The translations under genes and the position numbers were made by a program. Under the pieces are notes generated by a model. It saw only the letters and a program-made list of their open reading frames with translations, did not search any database and had not been told where the DNA came from. From Acanthopleura granulata (taxonomy: Eukaryota; Mollusca; Polyplacophora; Chitonida; Chitonidae), in the NCBI GenBank assembly GCA_016165875.1, contig JABBOT010000080.1:33618364-33682363 (forward strand): a stretch of DNA of 64,000 bases, given 5' to 3'. Shown here one piece after another: positions 57,801 to 63,652 of the stretch. Numbering within the stretch: position 1 is the stretch's first letter; every line of letters begins with the position of its first letter.

Positions 57801-60800
57801 GTAAAACACCAATCATATAAATAAGTAAATAAATTAATCAGTGCTGTCGTTAATTAAAAATTCTTAACTGCAACAAAAATACCAAATGAATACATAGATA
57901 AATATTTTATTTATTTATTTGATTAACTGGTGTAATTTTATTTTGTATATTTATTTATCTGTTGCTTGTCACAGTAAACTTTATTAGTGAAGGAAATGAG
58001 CAGAGCCCACAGAAAACTACCAAACTCTCACAGGTACAAAATTGATGAATATATTAATGAGTACTTCAGTTCATTGACTCCAAATGTTCTTCCAGTTGGA
58101 GTCGTGCTCAGATTGTGTCAGTGGGAAATGATGACAAGGTAGATGTGTTCTTCGTGGATTACGGGGATACGGAGACGATAAGTAAGCTGGACATTAGGGA
58201 GATCCCAGACAAATACCTGAGGCTGCCATTCCAAGCAATAGAATGTGGTTTCCCTGATGTAGCACCTGTGGGTAAGTGTACAGGCAAACTTTGACAGAAC
58301 ATGGAATTCACTTAGGTGAGATTGAAAAACCACTTAAAACAAACTGAAGTATAAATGTCAAAACTTGTTTTATTGGAATTCCAATATTGTTGTCATAAAT
58401 ATTTTTTTTTCTACACAAGTAATTAATTCTGATGTCTGGTGTAATGCATGTGTGATTTCATTTCAATGTAACATATATTATGGACATTGCTAAAGATGCC
58501 CGCAGTGTTTAATATGTTTGTTTAATCATTGCAGTACTGTTGTTGGGAGACAAATATACATACCATGTTTTAAGTGAAGAATGTTGTATGAAGTTTGGTA
58601 GCAACTGACTTACGTAATATAGCAACTGACTTACGTAATATGGGAACATATGATACCAGACTTCAGCCCTGGTGAATTATAGGAACAGATACAGTGTGAT
58701 GCTGGATGTTAACTGTAAACAAATCACCATTTTATCACTGTGATAAGCACTGTTATTTCAAATCCTTCTGCAGGAGGCTCGTGGCAAGAGGACAGTGGTG
58801 ATGCCTTGTGGGATATGGTTCGCCACCATAATGGGGATCAGAGACAGCTTCAAGCCCAGGTGAGGTCAAGGTGATCCACAGGGCCCAAGAAAGATTGTGA
58901 CTGTGACAAATGTAAAACATGTAATGTTGTGACTTGTGCAGGCTGTGACAAAATGTAACTAAAATATAAAACTATTTTGTTTGAATGTAAAATATCACTT
59001 GATAAAATTTGACTAAATCTGAATGTGCCCTGTAATCCCTGTGCTAATAATAAAGAGCTTGAAAACATCAGTGCTGCTGAAAGGTTCCCATTAGCATGTT
59101 TCCCACAATACGGATCAAACTCTGCTGAGGTGGTATAAAGCCATAATCAGTCAGTCATTTCCAGTGGCATGTCATGACATCAGGCTTGTTACAGTCTGTA
59201 AATGATTGACCTGGCACCTTGTATAGAGAACTACAGGGATCTGAAACCTTCTACAACCAGTCCACTTCCATTCCAAAGGCAAGCTACGAATGAACCACAG
59301 CTGCACTGCTGGCATGTGCCTGGCATGAACATTCAGCCATCCTCACAAGTACTCTGCGCGTGAGCCCACAGACAAATTGCGGTTATTACCTCACAGTCAA
59401 TGCGTTGACAACATAGTAACCATCAGAAGTAGAGAACAAGCTGTTAAACTCCATTCTAACATTCTAGTATTCTATTCATAGAATGGATGCAACAACCTCA
59501 ACTGCAATCCAAAAATCTGTACATATACGCGTACCAAATTAATTAAAAAATATATATGTGCGGGAATACCATTGTGTTTTAGCATATCATTGTTGTGACA
59601 CGTCTTGACTGCAGGTAAAAGGGAGACGACCAGCAGTGTGCGTGGGTGCTCATCGCCACCTGGTGGATCTGGTATTCAGGAGTTGCGAAGAGGAAGTGAA
59701 TGTCCTGCAGGAGATGGTTTACCGTAAACACTGTCTGGTTGACAACGCCTCTGTACAGGTATGGGTAACCAGGAACATGCCCAGTGCTTGGTTCATTTAG
59801 CAAGCAGTTCAGCAAGGAAACAGCATCATATGTAACTTTGTTTGTTGGAGTTTAACACCACTTTAATTATTTGGGTGATATTATGTGTCAGTAGCGTCTC
59901 AGTGTTATCATGTATTGTGCTACCGCACTGAAACAACATGCTGAAGTTCTATCTGCTCTTCCCACTCACAGTGTCTCTCCCACTCACCCTTATGTGAGTG
60001 ATAAGGCAGTTTATCACATAACTAATGTAGTTTTCATTCATGCCAGCCAAGGCACATAACACTTCTGAAAATTTGATTGACTGCAAACCGTGGGAATAAC
60101 AAATTCAACCGTTTTGTCACCTCAACCTATATGCACTCTTTTTTATGTATTCTTTGCGAACACATAGCAATGCATTATATAGTTATGAATTTGGGTCAAT
60201 ACTTATTGTGGTTTTACCGAATACCCAGACCTGATCTCAGACTGACAGACTGGAAACCGACTAACTGCGAGACTAAAACGAAACCGAAGCTCTCTGTCCT
60301 GTAAATCCGGGATAAATCTGCACCAATCACCGTATCCTCTTGGTAAAATGCTGAGCGCTTATGCGCACTGTATTAAGACCATCACAAAAAATAGCCAACT
60401 TGTAAAACAGTATCATCCAGATGTTGAAACAAACCTGTGCCATACATTTGCATGGCAGAATTCACTAAGTTTCTCTGAAAATCGTTGATTAAATTTAATG
60501 TTTGTTGCTTGCTAAAGCTCGCAACAAACTCAAAATTTACTCAACTCGTTTCATAACTTTCATATGCCCACTCATGTGAGATCCTCTATATAGTAAATAT
60601 ATGGTCATTGTGACTGGCCTGTTGTGGCCGAAAAGAAAAAAAAAAAGGGTGAAACTGACATTGAATGCAAAACCAACAGTCAGTCAAATGAATTACATTT
60701 CATCATAGGTGTAGTGACACGATTAGTACATTTCACTATTCATAGTGCCAAACTTTGTGTTTTTCTGTTGTTTCTTTCAGCAGCTGTTTCCGTCAGCGGC

Positions 60801-63325
60801 TGAGTGTGAGGAGGAGAGCCTGAGTGCTGGCACACTTGTCCAGAGAGCAATAAACCTGTGTAGATCCATCTACAACACCCAGGTGAGTCACCGCTCTCAT
60901 TTCTGAATATTATGAGAAAAAACGAAAGTGAAAGCTACAGATTCCACTGTGCCTATGAAGGTAATTTCAGGCCACAAAGGCAAAAGTAAGAACACTGTAA
61001 CCAGTTAGCAATGCTGTGAATTTTGGGGACAGTGGAAAGTACAAATTTTGGGCAGGCTGCCACAGTTCAGAATGAAAGTGAAACTTTACACGGCTGATGC
61101 TTACATGTGCATCATTAACACGCTTTGTTATCTGTTTAGTTATGTAGCAAACTGATGGTAAAGTTCTCCTGTTACAGAACCCTCTTGTGCTGTGCACCAT
61201 GACCCAGCAGTTGAAGAACATGCTGGAGAGTATTGTGAAAGAGTGAGTACAGGTTATCAGTGTGAAGGGAAAACCACATAGTAAATCTACCATCATAGTA
61301 TTAAAGTGATTGTTAGCAGTCAGATCTGTGATCTGTTTCATTCTTCCTAGCTTACATTACAGAAATATGCATCTGTGCTCTTCAAAGTACTAACTGGAAC
61401 TCGCTGTTTTGAAGTCTTGTAACCTGAACATGCCAAAGCACAGCGCTACAAAAACATGTTTCCTTAAATGCTGCCGTAATTTTGACTTCATATCACATTG
61501 TTATTTGTGAACAATAAAGACAGTGACATCATAATGAACGTAGATGTGTGTTGTGCATGTGCAGCGTGACAGACTTCACTGTCAGCCATTGTTCATTTGT
61601 GAACAATAAAGACAGTGACATCAGAATGAACGTAGATGTGTGTTGTGCACGTGCAGCGTGACAGACTTCACTGTCAGCCATTGTTCATTTGTGAACAATA
61701 AAGACAGTGACATCAGAATGAACGTAGATGTGTGTTGTGCACATGCAGCATGACAGACTTCACTGTCAGCCATTGTTCATTTGAGGAGGCCAAACTCGAC
61801 ATTGTCTGGAAAAAAGACGAACCCATGAAGGGTTTGGATTGAAACGAAGAAGATGTACATGTTCACTAGTAAAGGGATGATTATTCAGTTTGTGAATAAA
61901 TTTAATTTTCGTTCAAATAATAAACAGAAGGAAATAAATGTCCACCGAAGCAACGCAGTCACGTGATTGGAAACTGGCAGTTGTCAAAGTTCAGCTGCTG
62001 CCAGAGTGGCTGCGTCAGTTACATTTGTGTTAATTGTGACTTTGTGGTTTTTATTATTCATGAATCAGGAGTTGATATGAACTTGTGTTTGGCATATACA
62101 GCTTTGACAGTCTGACGATAGTACGGGTGACAGGAGCGAGGTCTAGGTTAATGAATGTAACGATTTATGTGGAAGCTGAGCTGGGAACATGGCCAACTGA
62201 TTTTGCTGCCAGTTGATACCTCGCAATCGGTTGTTAATGTACTGAACCACTGAAATTAAAGATGTCTGGGTTTTACGTCTTTGGCAGCGCGGTAGACAAC
62301 ATGAGACTTAGACTTAGGAATTATGGGAAATCCAATAAAATCTGTCACAGGAACTTCAACTAACTGAAGTCTTTTGGGAAAATGATAAACATTGGTTGCG
62401 TCATTAGATGTAGCACATATATACACGTGAATTGTATAGAGTTTCACACTCTGTCATTTTCCTGTACATTTTTTCTGGATTGAATTGTGATGCATTTGTC
62501 TTGAAATAAGATACTCTTAAAGAGTGTTTATTATTACCTAGATGAGCAGTTGTATAATGTGACCATGGTCTACTTCTATCTGTCTATGTAGCAGTACTTC
62601 TGCTAATACCTGTCAGAGCTGGTAATTAATTTGTCTGTATACATGTATGTGCTTAGGGATGGGATTCTTTTTGATTTCAACCGGTTTTGTGTTTTGTATC
62701 AAATTAAAACTTTTTTATTTTGATGAGTGTTACACGTGTTGGTGTTGTCAGTGTGTCTTTGTCGGAAGAACTGAAGGAAGATGTCATGACGAATCTGTGG
62801 AAGCTGATCCGATACTCCCAGCATGCATCAGTGTACACCACCCTCTTACCACTTCTCACAGAGTCACTTCTTCATTGTCAGAGGTTAGTACAGACATGTA
62901 GAACAAGATAGAGCTGTTAAGATTTCTGCATATGATACAAGTATACAAATTCTGTTATGGGAATCACTGTCCTTAATGCACATTTCTTCCTCCATGACAA
63001 CACTATTCCCCTTGAAGTATTGAATGCTCCAGAGTTACGGCCTTTGATGCACCTGTCGTGAAACCCACTCTTTCTCAGTTTACGCCTCTCTTTATCAGGT
63101 TACACAAATCTTAACAGTTTGCTTTGGATAATAATAAAAGATAATCCACTGTTTCCGTTTCATTTGTTAGAAAAATCTATTAGCCTGATCAAGAATCCCC
63201 CCATCCTAGAATATGGAATTACCTTCTGTGCTGAATGTGTAGGTTGTTTGACATTGTATTACAGCCTGCTGTTCAGTGTGTTAGAGAGACGCTTTGTGGT
63301 TCAACTGTGCTGGGAAATATGCAGG
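17174..63325 (+). CDS. TDRD12: Tudor domain-containing protein 12 (DEAD-like helicase, piRNA pathway), 39 exons, 3' end outside window
   Basis: TDRD12 acts in germline piRNA biogenesis with PIWI proteins and other Tudor proteins; Drosophila counterparts are the Yb proteins. Exons: 17174-17203, 17623-17775, 18937-19025, 20011-20058, 20626-20748, 21781-21836, 26483-26635, 27483-28734, 29152-29328, 29811-29894, 30899-30959, 31375-31494, 31633-31812, 32701-32835, 34932-35030, 35308-35352, 36018-36341, 37454-37565, 37803-37948, 38303-38440, 39498-39559, 44385-44487, 45607-45766, 46487-46541, 46973-47036, 47576-47665, 48113-48175, 49836-49897, 51331-51460, 52690-52745, 54881-55039, 57286-57402, 58096-58271, 58774-58859, 59615-59758, 60781-60882, 61178-61242, 62752-62883, 63265-63325. 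All phases agree and sum to 5,412 nt (1,804 codons, no stop). All introns are GT-AG except one GC-AG. Human TDRD12 has about 1,177 residues. The order Tudor, helicase, CCCH, Tudor matches; the tail is longer. Exon 1 is the least certain. Confidence 0.95.
18430..18550 (+). mobile_element. 5'-truncated SINE, plus strand
   Basis: Contains 'catgggtttcctgagggctc', 'gttgtataagtgaaatactc', 'ctgagtactgcgcaaaacca' and a 'caataaatcaataaataaat' tail. Only the 3' half is clear. It lies in TDRD12 intron 2. Confidence 0.7.
19355..19665 (+). mobile_element. Second-family SINE-like repeat
   Basis: Starts near a box B-like 'tagttcgatcccagccttgg', continues with an internal body and 'attgccaaaggttggaggtt', and ends 'accaataaacctgactgtga' plus 'tagtgtaagtgaaaaactct'. 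It resembles the copy at 45215-45575. It lies in TDRD12 intron 3. Confidence 0.6.
19750..19965 (+). mobile_element. SINE of the main family with eroded tail
   Basis: Box A-like 'ctgtggctgagggaattag', box B-like 'gagttcaagtccaactc', then the family body 'caacctgcagatggttgtgg'. The usual 'gttgtataagtgaaat' tail has decayed. It ends about 45 bases upstream of TDRD12 exon 4. Confidence 0.75.
20820..21080. repeat. 18-20 bp minisatellite in TDRD12 intron 5
   Basis: About 13 imperfect copies of 'gtcaggtgctagctgaaa'. Units drift in length and sequence toward both ends, which suggests an old array. Confidence 0.8.
22735..23010. mobile_element. Non-autonomous element fragment next to the large minisatellite
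   Basis: 'gataagagtgacatttcatt' with 'ccattttgatatta' is a diverged reverse complement of the end motif at about 34015-34080. 'gaaggttgaacaccataaat' and 'ggaaatcataacccacaa' match the same-strand segment at 33690-33745. Two introns therefore share a mobile element. The fragment runs directly into the 68 bp array. Confidence 0.55.
23015..26450. repeat. 3.4 kb minisatellite, 68 bp unit, in TDRD12 intron 6
   Basis: About 50 tandem units of the type 'ctcactcgacagtctgtgga', 'ctgtgaggctggtgtgacta', 'cctgtgttgtcattttcacc', 'tctgaact' (68 bp). Variants have a shortened 'ctgactcac' (65 bp) or 'tcttgggc(c/t)gtgag' (67 bp). The order of variants repeats: marked units at 23521 and 24126, and at 23789 and 24394, are both exactly 605 bp apart, a nine-unit higher-order repeat. 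The array ends about 35 bases before the splice acceptor of exon 7. Confidence 0.95.
26483..28734 (+). CDS. TDRD12: TDRD12 exons 7-8: end of Tudor region and long Ser-rich linker
   Basis: Residues about 167-634. Exon 7 (KIQVVRVTPAGMYQVKLYL, then CFCLNDRLIQEKYCV) matches the human segment after the first Tudor, including the conserved V.VYLY/VKLYL strand and the LNDRLI helix. Exon 8 is 1,252 bases and encodes about 417 residues rich in Ser, Asp and Thr with low-complexity runs, so it is probably disordered. It contains a basic patch (GRKTRRK) near its start and GLKGRRGREGKIK near its end. A Gln/Thr/Asp stretch (QTDRRTDGQTTTDQQQ) comes from a GACA-like simple repeat at about 27716-27770. No known domain is visible in the linker. 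Confidence 0.9.
29152..30959 (+). CDS. TDRD12: TDRD12 exons 9-11: linker to the helicase core
   Basis: Residues about 635-742. Exon 9 contains KKVLASPKTPL and ALKSILKNRPPVLSEE; exon 10 ends MGNRILAN; exon 11 reads LLTQLAGPTKCSQTLDLKTE. Splice phases (2, 2, 2, 0) connect exon 8 with exon 12 without a gap. For exon 9 the donor at 29329 is required, because the next possible donor would include an in-frame TAG. The last 26 bases of exon 10 and its donor are the first unit of the 43 bp tandem array that follows. Confidence 0.82.
29869..30640. repeat. 43 bp tandem array seeded from the exon 10/intron 10 junction
   Basis: About 18 units. The first unit, 29869-29911, is 'atgggcaacagaatcctggc' plus the end of exon 10, its donor and the first bases of the intron. 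The second starts at 29912 with 'atgggcaacagagtcatggc'. Later units read 'gagcaactaaatcctggcta', 'atggggcaatttcatgccca', 'tgt'. The middle (about 30220-30420) is the most uniform. Later copies have lost the splice donor. Confidence 0.93.
31375..36341 (+). CDS. TDRD12: TDRD12 exons 12-17: degenerate DEAD-box ATPase domain (RecA1)
   Basis: Residues about 743-1043. Helicase landmarks in order: the Q-motif region LLIQSYCWLPLLRGRDVI; motif I as IAPRNKGQILAYLAPLL, where GSGKT is replaced so the phosphate-binding Lys is Gln; motif Ia region PLVLIICSSWRRAQEVQ; ATP.C at IATPHCLTRKL; motif II as VIDEAE (DEAE instead of DEAD); and LLVFGSRW where motif III (SAT) would be. VLVITSQYEAAVFGGTQH and KKMIVFTNNEEEA follow, leading into the second RecA-like domain. 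Human TDRD12 shows comparable departures, so the fold is probably kept without normal ATPase chemistry. All six exons are phase 0 at both ends. I am sure of the family; loss of ATPase activity is inferred. Confidence 0.94.
32025..32288 (+). mobile_element. Full-length tRNA-derived SINE in TDRD12 intron 13
   Basis: Box A-like 'tgtggccgagaggctaggg', box B-like 'ggttcaagtccaaccc', body 'caacctgtggaggatcatgg', tail 'gttgtataagtgaaatattc' and 'gtgttaaacatcaatc' with an (aaat)n end. It is one of the best copies for defining the family. Confidence 0.9.
32475..32594. repeat. Perfect 60 bp tandem duplication in intron 13
   Basis: Bases 32475-32534 and 32535-32594 are identical (starting 'gtattgtgagtatcagaaag' and ending 'gtattggtgtctag'). 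Perfect identity means a recent duplication or recent gene conversion. It ends about 105 bases before exon 14. Confidence 0.9.
33665..34085. mobile_element. Non-autonomous palindromic element in intron 14
   Basis: Contains a direct duplication of about 95 bp ('gtgaaggttgaataccataa' through 'ggtggaaatgataacc', starting near 33686 and 33772). A TGACGT-rich middle follows (33879-33920), then an end with the hairpin 'aaaagtgatatct' / 'agatatcactttt' (about 34034-34070). Related sequence lies at 22735-23010. No coding capacity is visible. Confidence 0.6.
36405..36655 (+). mobile_element. SINE-like repeat, third type
   Basis: The sequence 'tagccaggggggttagtcag', 'gtacctagcaacagtcatgg' and a tail 'ttagcgttaaacaccaatca' followed by 'caaataaata' resembles mollusc-type SINEs, but its body differs from the main family. 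It lies in intron 17. Confidence 0.55.
37454..38440 (+). CDS. TDRD12: TDRD12 exons 18-20: second RecA-like helicase domain
   Basis: Residues about 1044-1175. CYVLLATGGADFTPVLKEW, then VVFDLEITDANVVIHYGMAS corresponds to the human LAITDATCVIHFSFPAS segment. KTKFGNRLSCAQDYY sits where an active helicase would have motif VI (HRxGRxGR), and no arginine fingers of that type are seen. Exon 20 gives YIFVTENCGPMVMSLVDLLE and IPRELKAMVQGMLE, matching the end of the human helicase part. The last 50 or so bases of exon 20 plus its donor are repeated about 15 times downstream. Confidence 0.93.
37949..38069. repeat. 48 bp tandem repeat starting at the exon 19 splice donor
   Basis: The intron begins gtgagtagacttcagtcttc. 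The same text recurs at 37997 and 38045 as atgagtagacttcagtcttc, so the period is 48 bp and there are about 2.5 units. The repeats start at the donor itself, but the extra copies have lost the GT (now AT). Confidence 0.9.
38380..39325. repeat. 61 bp tandem array seeded from exon 20 and its splice donor
   Basis: About 16 junction copies of 'ggcatgttagaggtaagaca' including the real one at 38431-38446. Unit: 'ccaagtgtcacattcccaga', 'gagctgagggcaatggtcca', 'gggcatgttagaggtaagac', a' (61 bp), with some units of about 51 bp. Roughly two thirds keep an intact GAG|GTAAGA donor; others have GATAAG, GCAAGA or GTAAAA. Several reading frames on both strands arise only from this repetition. Confidence 0.95.
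39498..44487 (+). CDS. TDRD12: TDRD12 exons 21-22: CCCH zinc finger
   Basis: Residues about 1176-1230. Exon 21 (PLCYYLKAFGTC) and exon 22 (LRSHCEKRHVIRPDLDKCRKL) join in phase 2 to give C-x8-C-x5-C-x3-H, a CCCH finger placed as in human TDRD12 (PYLKAFGFCKDKRICPDRH). Such fingers usually bind RNA. The finger is split by a 4.8 kb intron (39560-44384), which holds a MITE copy and a SINE fragment. SSLLPKQGEVK leads to the next Tudor. Confidence 0.92.
39560..41660. other. Left part of intron 21, mostly unannotated
   Basis: No exon-like segment was found. At about 40975-41027 and 41380-41460 there are pieces related to 60128-60265 ('cgaatgcatagcaatgcatt', 'gcggttttacggaatacccag'), so an unclassified interspersed repeat is present. 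Confidence 0.4.
41664..41865. mobile_element. Palindromic MITE-like element, copy 2
   Basis: Starts 'aataagccgacgcagcattg' and ends with 'agattcggttta'. Arms share 'gatcatgctggtttt' and 'gggtgggggctctca' with the copy at 14514-14703. The loop contains (aac)n. The right arm has diverged more. It lies in TDRD12 intron 21. Confidence 0.78.
43148..43252 (-). mobile_element. Truncated SINE, minus strand
   Basis: (attt)n, then 'cagtggtggtttactcaaaa' and 'cagcattatggggaaaggaa', ending at 'gcagaacctgag'. Only the 3' third of the element, within intron 21. Confidence 0.7.
44825..45012 (+). mobile_element. 5'-truncated SINE in intron 22
   Basis: 'ccagcaacctgcggatgttc', 'ggtttcctcccaccataatg', then a variant tail 'gttgtatgattgaaataatc' and 'acggcgtaaaatatcaatca'. 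The tRNA-like part is missing. Confidence 0.75.
45215..45580 (+). mobile_element. Second-family SINE-like repeat in intron 22
   Basis: Begins near 'gtgttcaatcccagccttgg' (box B-like), includes 'cagtgactgccaaagggcac', and ends 'acccataaaactgaccatcg', 'tcatgtaactaaaaaattcc' plus an (aaat)n tail just before exon 23. It matches the copy at 19355-19665. Confidence 0.6.
45607..48175 (+). CDS. TDRD12: TDRD12 exons 23-27: extended Tudor domain 2
   Basis: Residues about 1231-1374. Exon 23 (SYVENASRFFVRIV, then LYNRLHEALQAWF) is the SN-like strand and helix that open an extended Tudor. Exons 24-25 give VQYGDICCYPQEDRYCRVEV, a barrel start with an aromatic and Arg-rich strand. Exon 26 gives IFYVDEGRTDEV (human FIDEGRTGLV) and GIPFQ; exon 27 gives AVEAYLCRISPVD and DWVPK. 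The intron between exons 26 and 27 uses a GC donor (CAG|GCAAGT), required to keep PFQ-AVEAYL intact. Confidence 0.94.
45890..46110 (+). mobile_element. SINE-like repeat with (aaac)n tail in intron 23
   Basis: Contains 'cctgctacaaggggacacca', 'gctgacatccctgaaataat' and 'gttcaaaacgatattaaacc' followed by 'acaatccaacaaacaaatc'. The tail differs from the main family. No clear box A was found. Confidence 0.5.
46411..46450 (+). repeat. Partial copy of the exon 24 acceptor and exon start
   Basis: 'ctgcag|gccctatacagtatggtagc' lies 68 bases upstream of the real 'catcag|ggcctgtacaatatggagac'. Translated, the copy reads GPIQYGSIN against GPVQYGDIC. It is followed by a plausible donor (AAT|GTAAGG at 46445), making a 26-base pseudo-exon. 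Using it instead of exon 24 would shift the frame. Confidence 0.6.
48395..48950. repeat. 39 bp tandem array in intron 27
   Basis: About 14 units of 'aagtgtatgatgtggcgggg', 'tagaattttagctttacac'. Because 39 is divisible by three, long open frames appear on both strands (a 188-codon frame on the minus strand with a 13-residue repeat). They are by-products of the array. Confidence 0.95.
49836..52745 (+). CDS. TDRD12: TDRD12 exons 28-30: C-terminal half of extended Tudor 2
   Basis: Residues about 1375-1457. Exon 28 (MCSQVRDIELWGKIVL), exon 29 (SLGGTLWLDPFVERV, then QIRTLLIRRGYAVENSQ) and exon 30 (HLELLYKACKDKIKLPDY) align closely with the human ALGNTVWIDPMV and HIEQLKKLREDAKIP segments, where the vertebrate conserved region ends. 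The TLWLDPF core is the SN-like beta strand that completes the extended Tudor fold. Confidence 0.93.
50580..51240. repeat. 25 bp tandem array in intron 28
   Basis: About 26 units of 'acacatgcaccacatttagt', 'gacaa' with frequent ca/ta and cc/tc changes. It ends about 90 bases before exon 29. No coding potential. Confidence 0.92.
53050..53290. repeat. Imperfect direct repeat in intron 30
   Basis: 'gttgccttataagtacccca' (about 53132) and 'gtcgccttatagtacccca' (about 53252) are spaced about 120 bases apart, each preceded by a 'ctgt.t.ttag' motif. Possibly two units of an unclassified repeat. Confidence 0.45.
53680..54130. repeat. 113-121 bp tandem repeat, four units, in intron 30
   Basis: Landmark 'gacatatcccttttctgatg' recurs at about 53707, 53820, 53941 and 54059. 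A more decayed unit may precede at 53500-53680. On the minus strand the units encode related peptides such as CGLCGFDCELLQ and CGLCGDNYDLLQQ, but every frame is interrupted between units. Confidence 0.85.
54225..54375 (+). mobile_element. 5'-truncated SINE in intron 30
   Basis: 'ccagcaaccagtggatggtc', 'gttttcctcccaccataatg', 'ccattgtataagtgaagtat', then (aaat)n. A C-run (54145-54158) lies about 70 bases upstream. Confidence 0.78.
54415..54770 (-). mobile_element. Interspersed repeat related to 9485-9795
   Basis: Shares 'ggggtaaaccatcaaccttt' and downstream spacing with the earlier copy; it probably belongs to the second SINE-like family in reverse orientation. It ends about 110 bases before exon 31. 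Confidence 0.45.
54881..58271 (+). CDS. TDRD12: TDRD12 exons 31-33: third Tudor domain
   Basis: Residues about 1457-1607. Exon 31 is an acidic linker (EVESLPVPVEDVPDEDSS) followed by CFYLRLAERNQE, the opening strand and helix of another extended Tudor. Exon 32 gives GTVCLAKFYIDD and exon 33 gives SWSRAQIVSVG, VFFVDYGDTETISKLDIREI and LRLPFQAIEC. This is a textbook Tudor with aromatic residues (F, Y in KFY, W in WSRA, F and Y in FFVDYGD) and the Asp of the methylarginine cage; it looks more canonical than Tudor 1 or 2. Human TDRD12 as I recall it lacks this domain. The first exon ends in a junction duplicated four times (122 bp array). Confidence 0.93.
54955..55478. repeat. 122 bp tandem array seeded from exon 31 and its splice donor
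   Basis: Donor copies (gtaagt) at 55040, 55162, 55284 and 55406 are exactly 122 bp apart. Each unit contains the last roughly 80 bases of exon 31 (encoding ECFYLRLAERNQ) and about 40 bases of intron start. A fifth partial unit ends near 55478. Units 2 and 4 carry 'tgtcttcatgtcag', an acceptor-like change from the exon's 'tctgcc'. Confidence 0.96.
55835..55957 (+). mobile_element. SINE fragment interrupted by a TIR element
   Basis: 'cagtgtgattgttgtgagtt', 'ggtctgccagaatgtgtgga' and 'catgagtttcccttggg' are main-family SINE text, cut exactly where the next element starts. The SINE tail was not found on the far side. Confidence 0.6.
55958..57011. mobile_element. 1.05 kb element with about 45 bp terminal inverted repeats, intron 31
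   Basis: The left end 'gacatacagcacagtcaaat', 'cctgaccttaaatcctacgc', 'ccatc' and the reverse complement of the right end 'gacatacagcacagttggat', 'cctaaccttatgtcccaaac', 'ccatc' match at about 37 of 45 positions. Subterminal text ('cgaccatacaccgatcatg', 'gatacgctgacc') recurs near both ends. No transposase is encoded, so this is a non-autonomous DNA element. It ends about 275 bases before exon 32. Confidence 0.8.
57555..57838 (+). mobile_element. Full-length tRNA-derived SINE in intron 32
   Basis: Box A-like 'cgtggccaaggagggctag', box B-like 'tgagtccaagtccagctc', body 'caacctgcgaatggttgtgg', tail 'gtgtataagtgaaatattct' and 'gtaaaacaccaatcatataa' then (aaat)n. Confidence 0.88.
58602..58646. 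repeat. 22 bp perfect tandem duplication
   Basis: 'agcaactgacttacgtaata' + 't' occurs twice in direct succession in intron 33. Confidence 0.85.
58774..63325 (+). CDS. TDRD12: TDRD12 exons 34-39: C-terminal helical extension, incomplete
   Basis: Residues about 1607-1804. Exon 34 (ALWDMVRHHNG) and exon 35 (RRPAVCVGAHRHLVDLVF, then VNVLQEMVYRKHCLVD) complete the third extended Tudor. Exons 36-39 are mainly amphipathic helix-like: SLSAGTLVQRAINLCRSIY, PLVLCTMTQQLKNMLESIV, LSEELKEDVMTNLWKLIRYS, TTLLPLLTESLLHC and LFSVLERRFVVQLCWEICR. The pattern resembles ARM/HEAT-like repeats, though I cannot confirm a family. No stop codon is reached, and a donor follows at 63326, so further exons lie beyond the window. 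A CS-like domain, expected at the end of some TDRD12 proteins, has not appeared. Confidence 0.88.
60128..60290. repeat. Unclassified interspersed repeat in intron 35
   Basis: 'gcgaacacatagcaatgcat', 'gtggttttaccgaataccca' and 'gacctgatctcagactgaca' match pieces at 40975-41027 and 41380-41460. The spacing differs because the other copy carries about 350 extra bases between the two parts. Confidence 0.6.
61507..61784. repeat. 92 bp tandem repeat, three units, in intron 37
   Basis: 'gtgaacaataaagacagtga' recurs at 61507, 61599 and 61691, and 'gtgacagacttcactgtcag' follows in each. Copies differ at only a few positions. The intron 37 exons on either side join in phase without it. Confidence 0.93.
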
Positions 63326-63494
63326 GTAAGAATTCTTACCTCGTCAGTTGTCAGAAGATGACATATTGTTTACTGAAAAAAGTTTACTGAAAAAATATGT
63401 TGGTTTCTTCATCTGGCCCCCTTTTAAATTTCTTTTTGTAAATCATCTTGTTCTATCTAACACATATTATGAAATGGCAGCTCTCATAATGACT

Positions 63495-63652
63495 AAAACG
63501 AGGGCCTCCATGGCTCAGTCGAAGCCTCCCACCAATGGGGTCACTGTGAGTTCAAGATCAGCTCATGGTGGCTTCCTCTCTGGCCGCCGTTGTATAAGTG
63601 AAATATTCTTGAATATGGCGTAAAACACCAATCAAATAAATAAATAAATAAT
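63495..63652 (+). mobile_element. Internally deleted SINE near right edge
   Basis: Box A-like 'catggctcagtcgaagcc', box B-like 'gagttcaagatcagctc', then a jump directly to 'ccgttgtataagtgaaatat', 'tcttgaatatggcgtaaaac' and (aaat)n. The body between is deleted. Confidence 0.85.

Noticed and set aside
61748..61842. Possible extra TDRD12 exon ending in TGA (acceptor atgcag, then DFTVSHCSFEEAKLD)
   Set aside because: The phase would allow it, but the sequence is part of the 92 bp repeat, and exons 37 and 38 join in phase without it to give continuous helix-like protein. A minor alternative terminal exon cannot be excluded.
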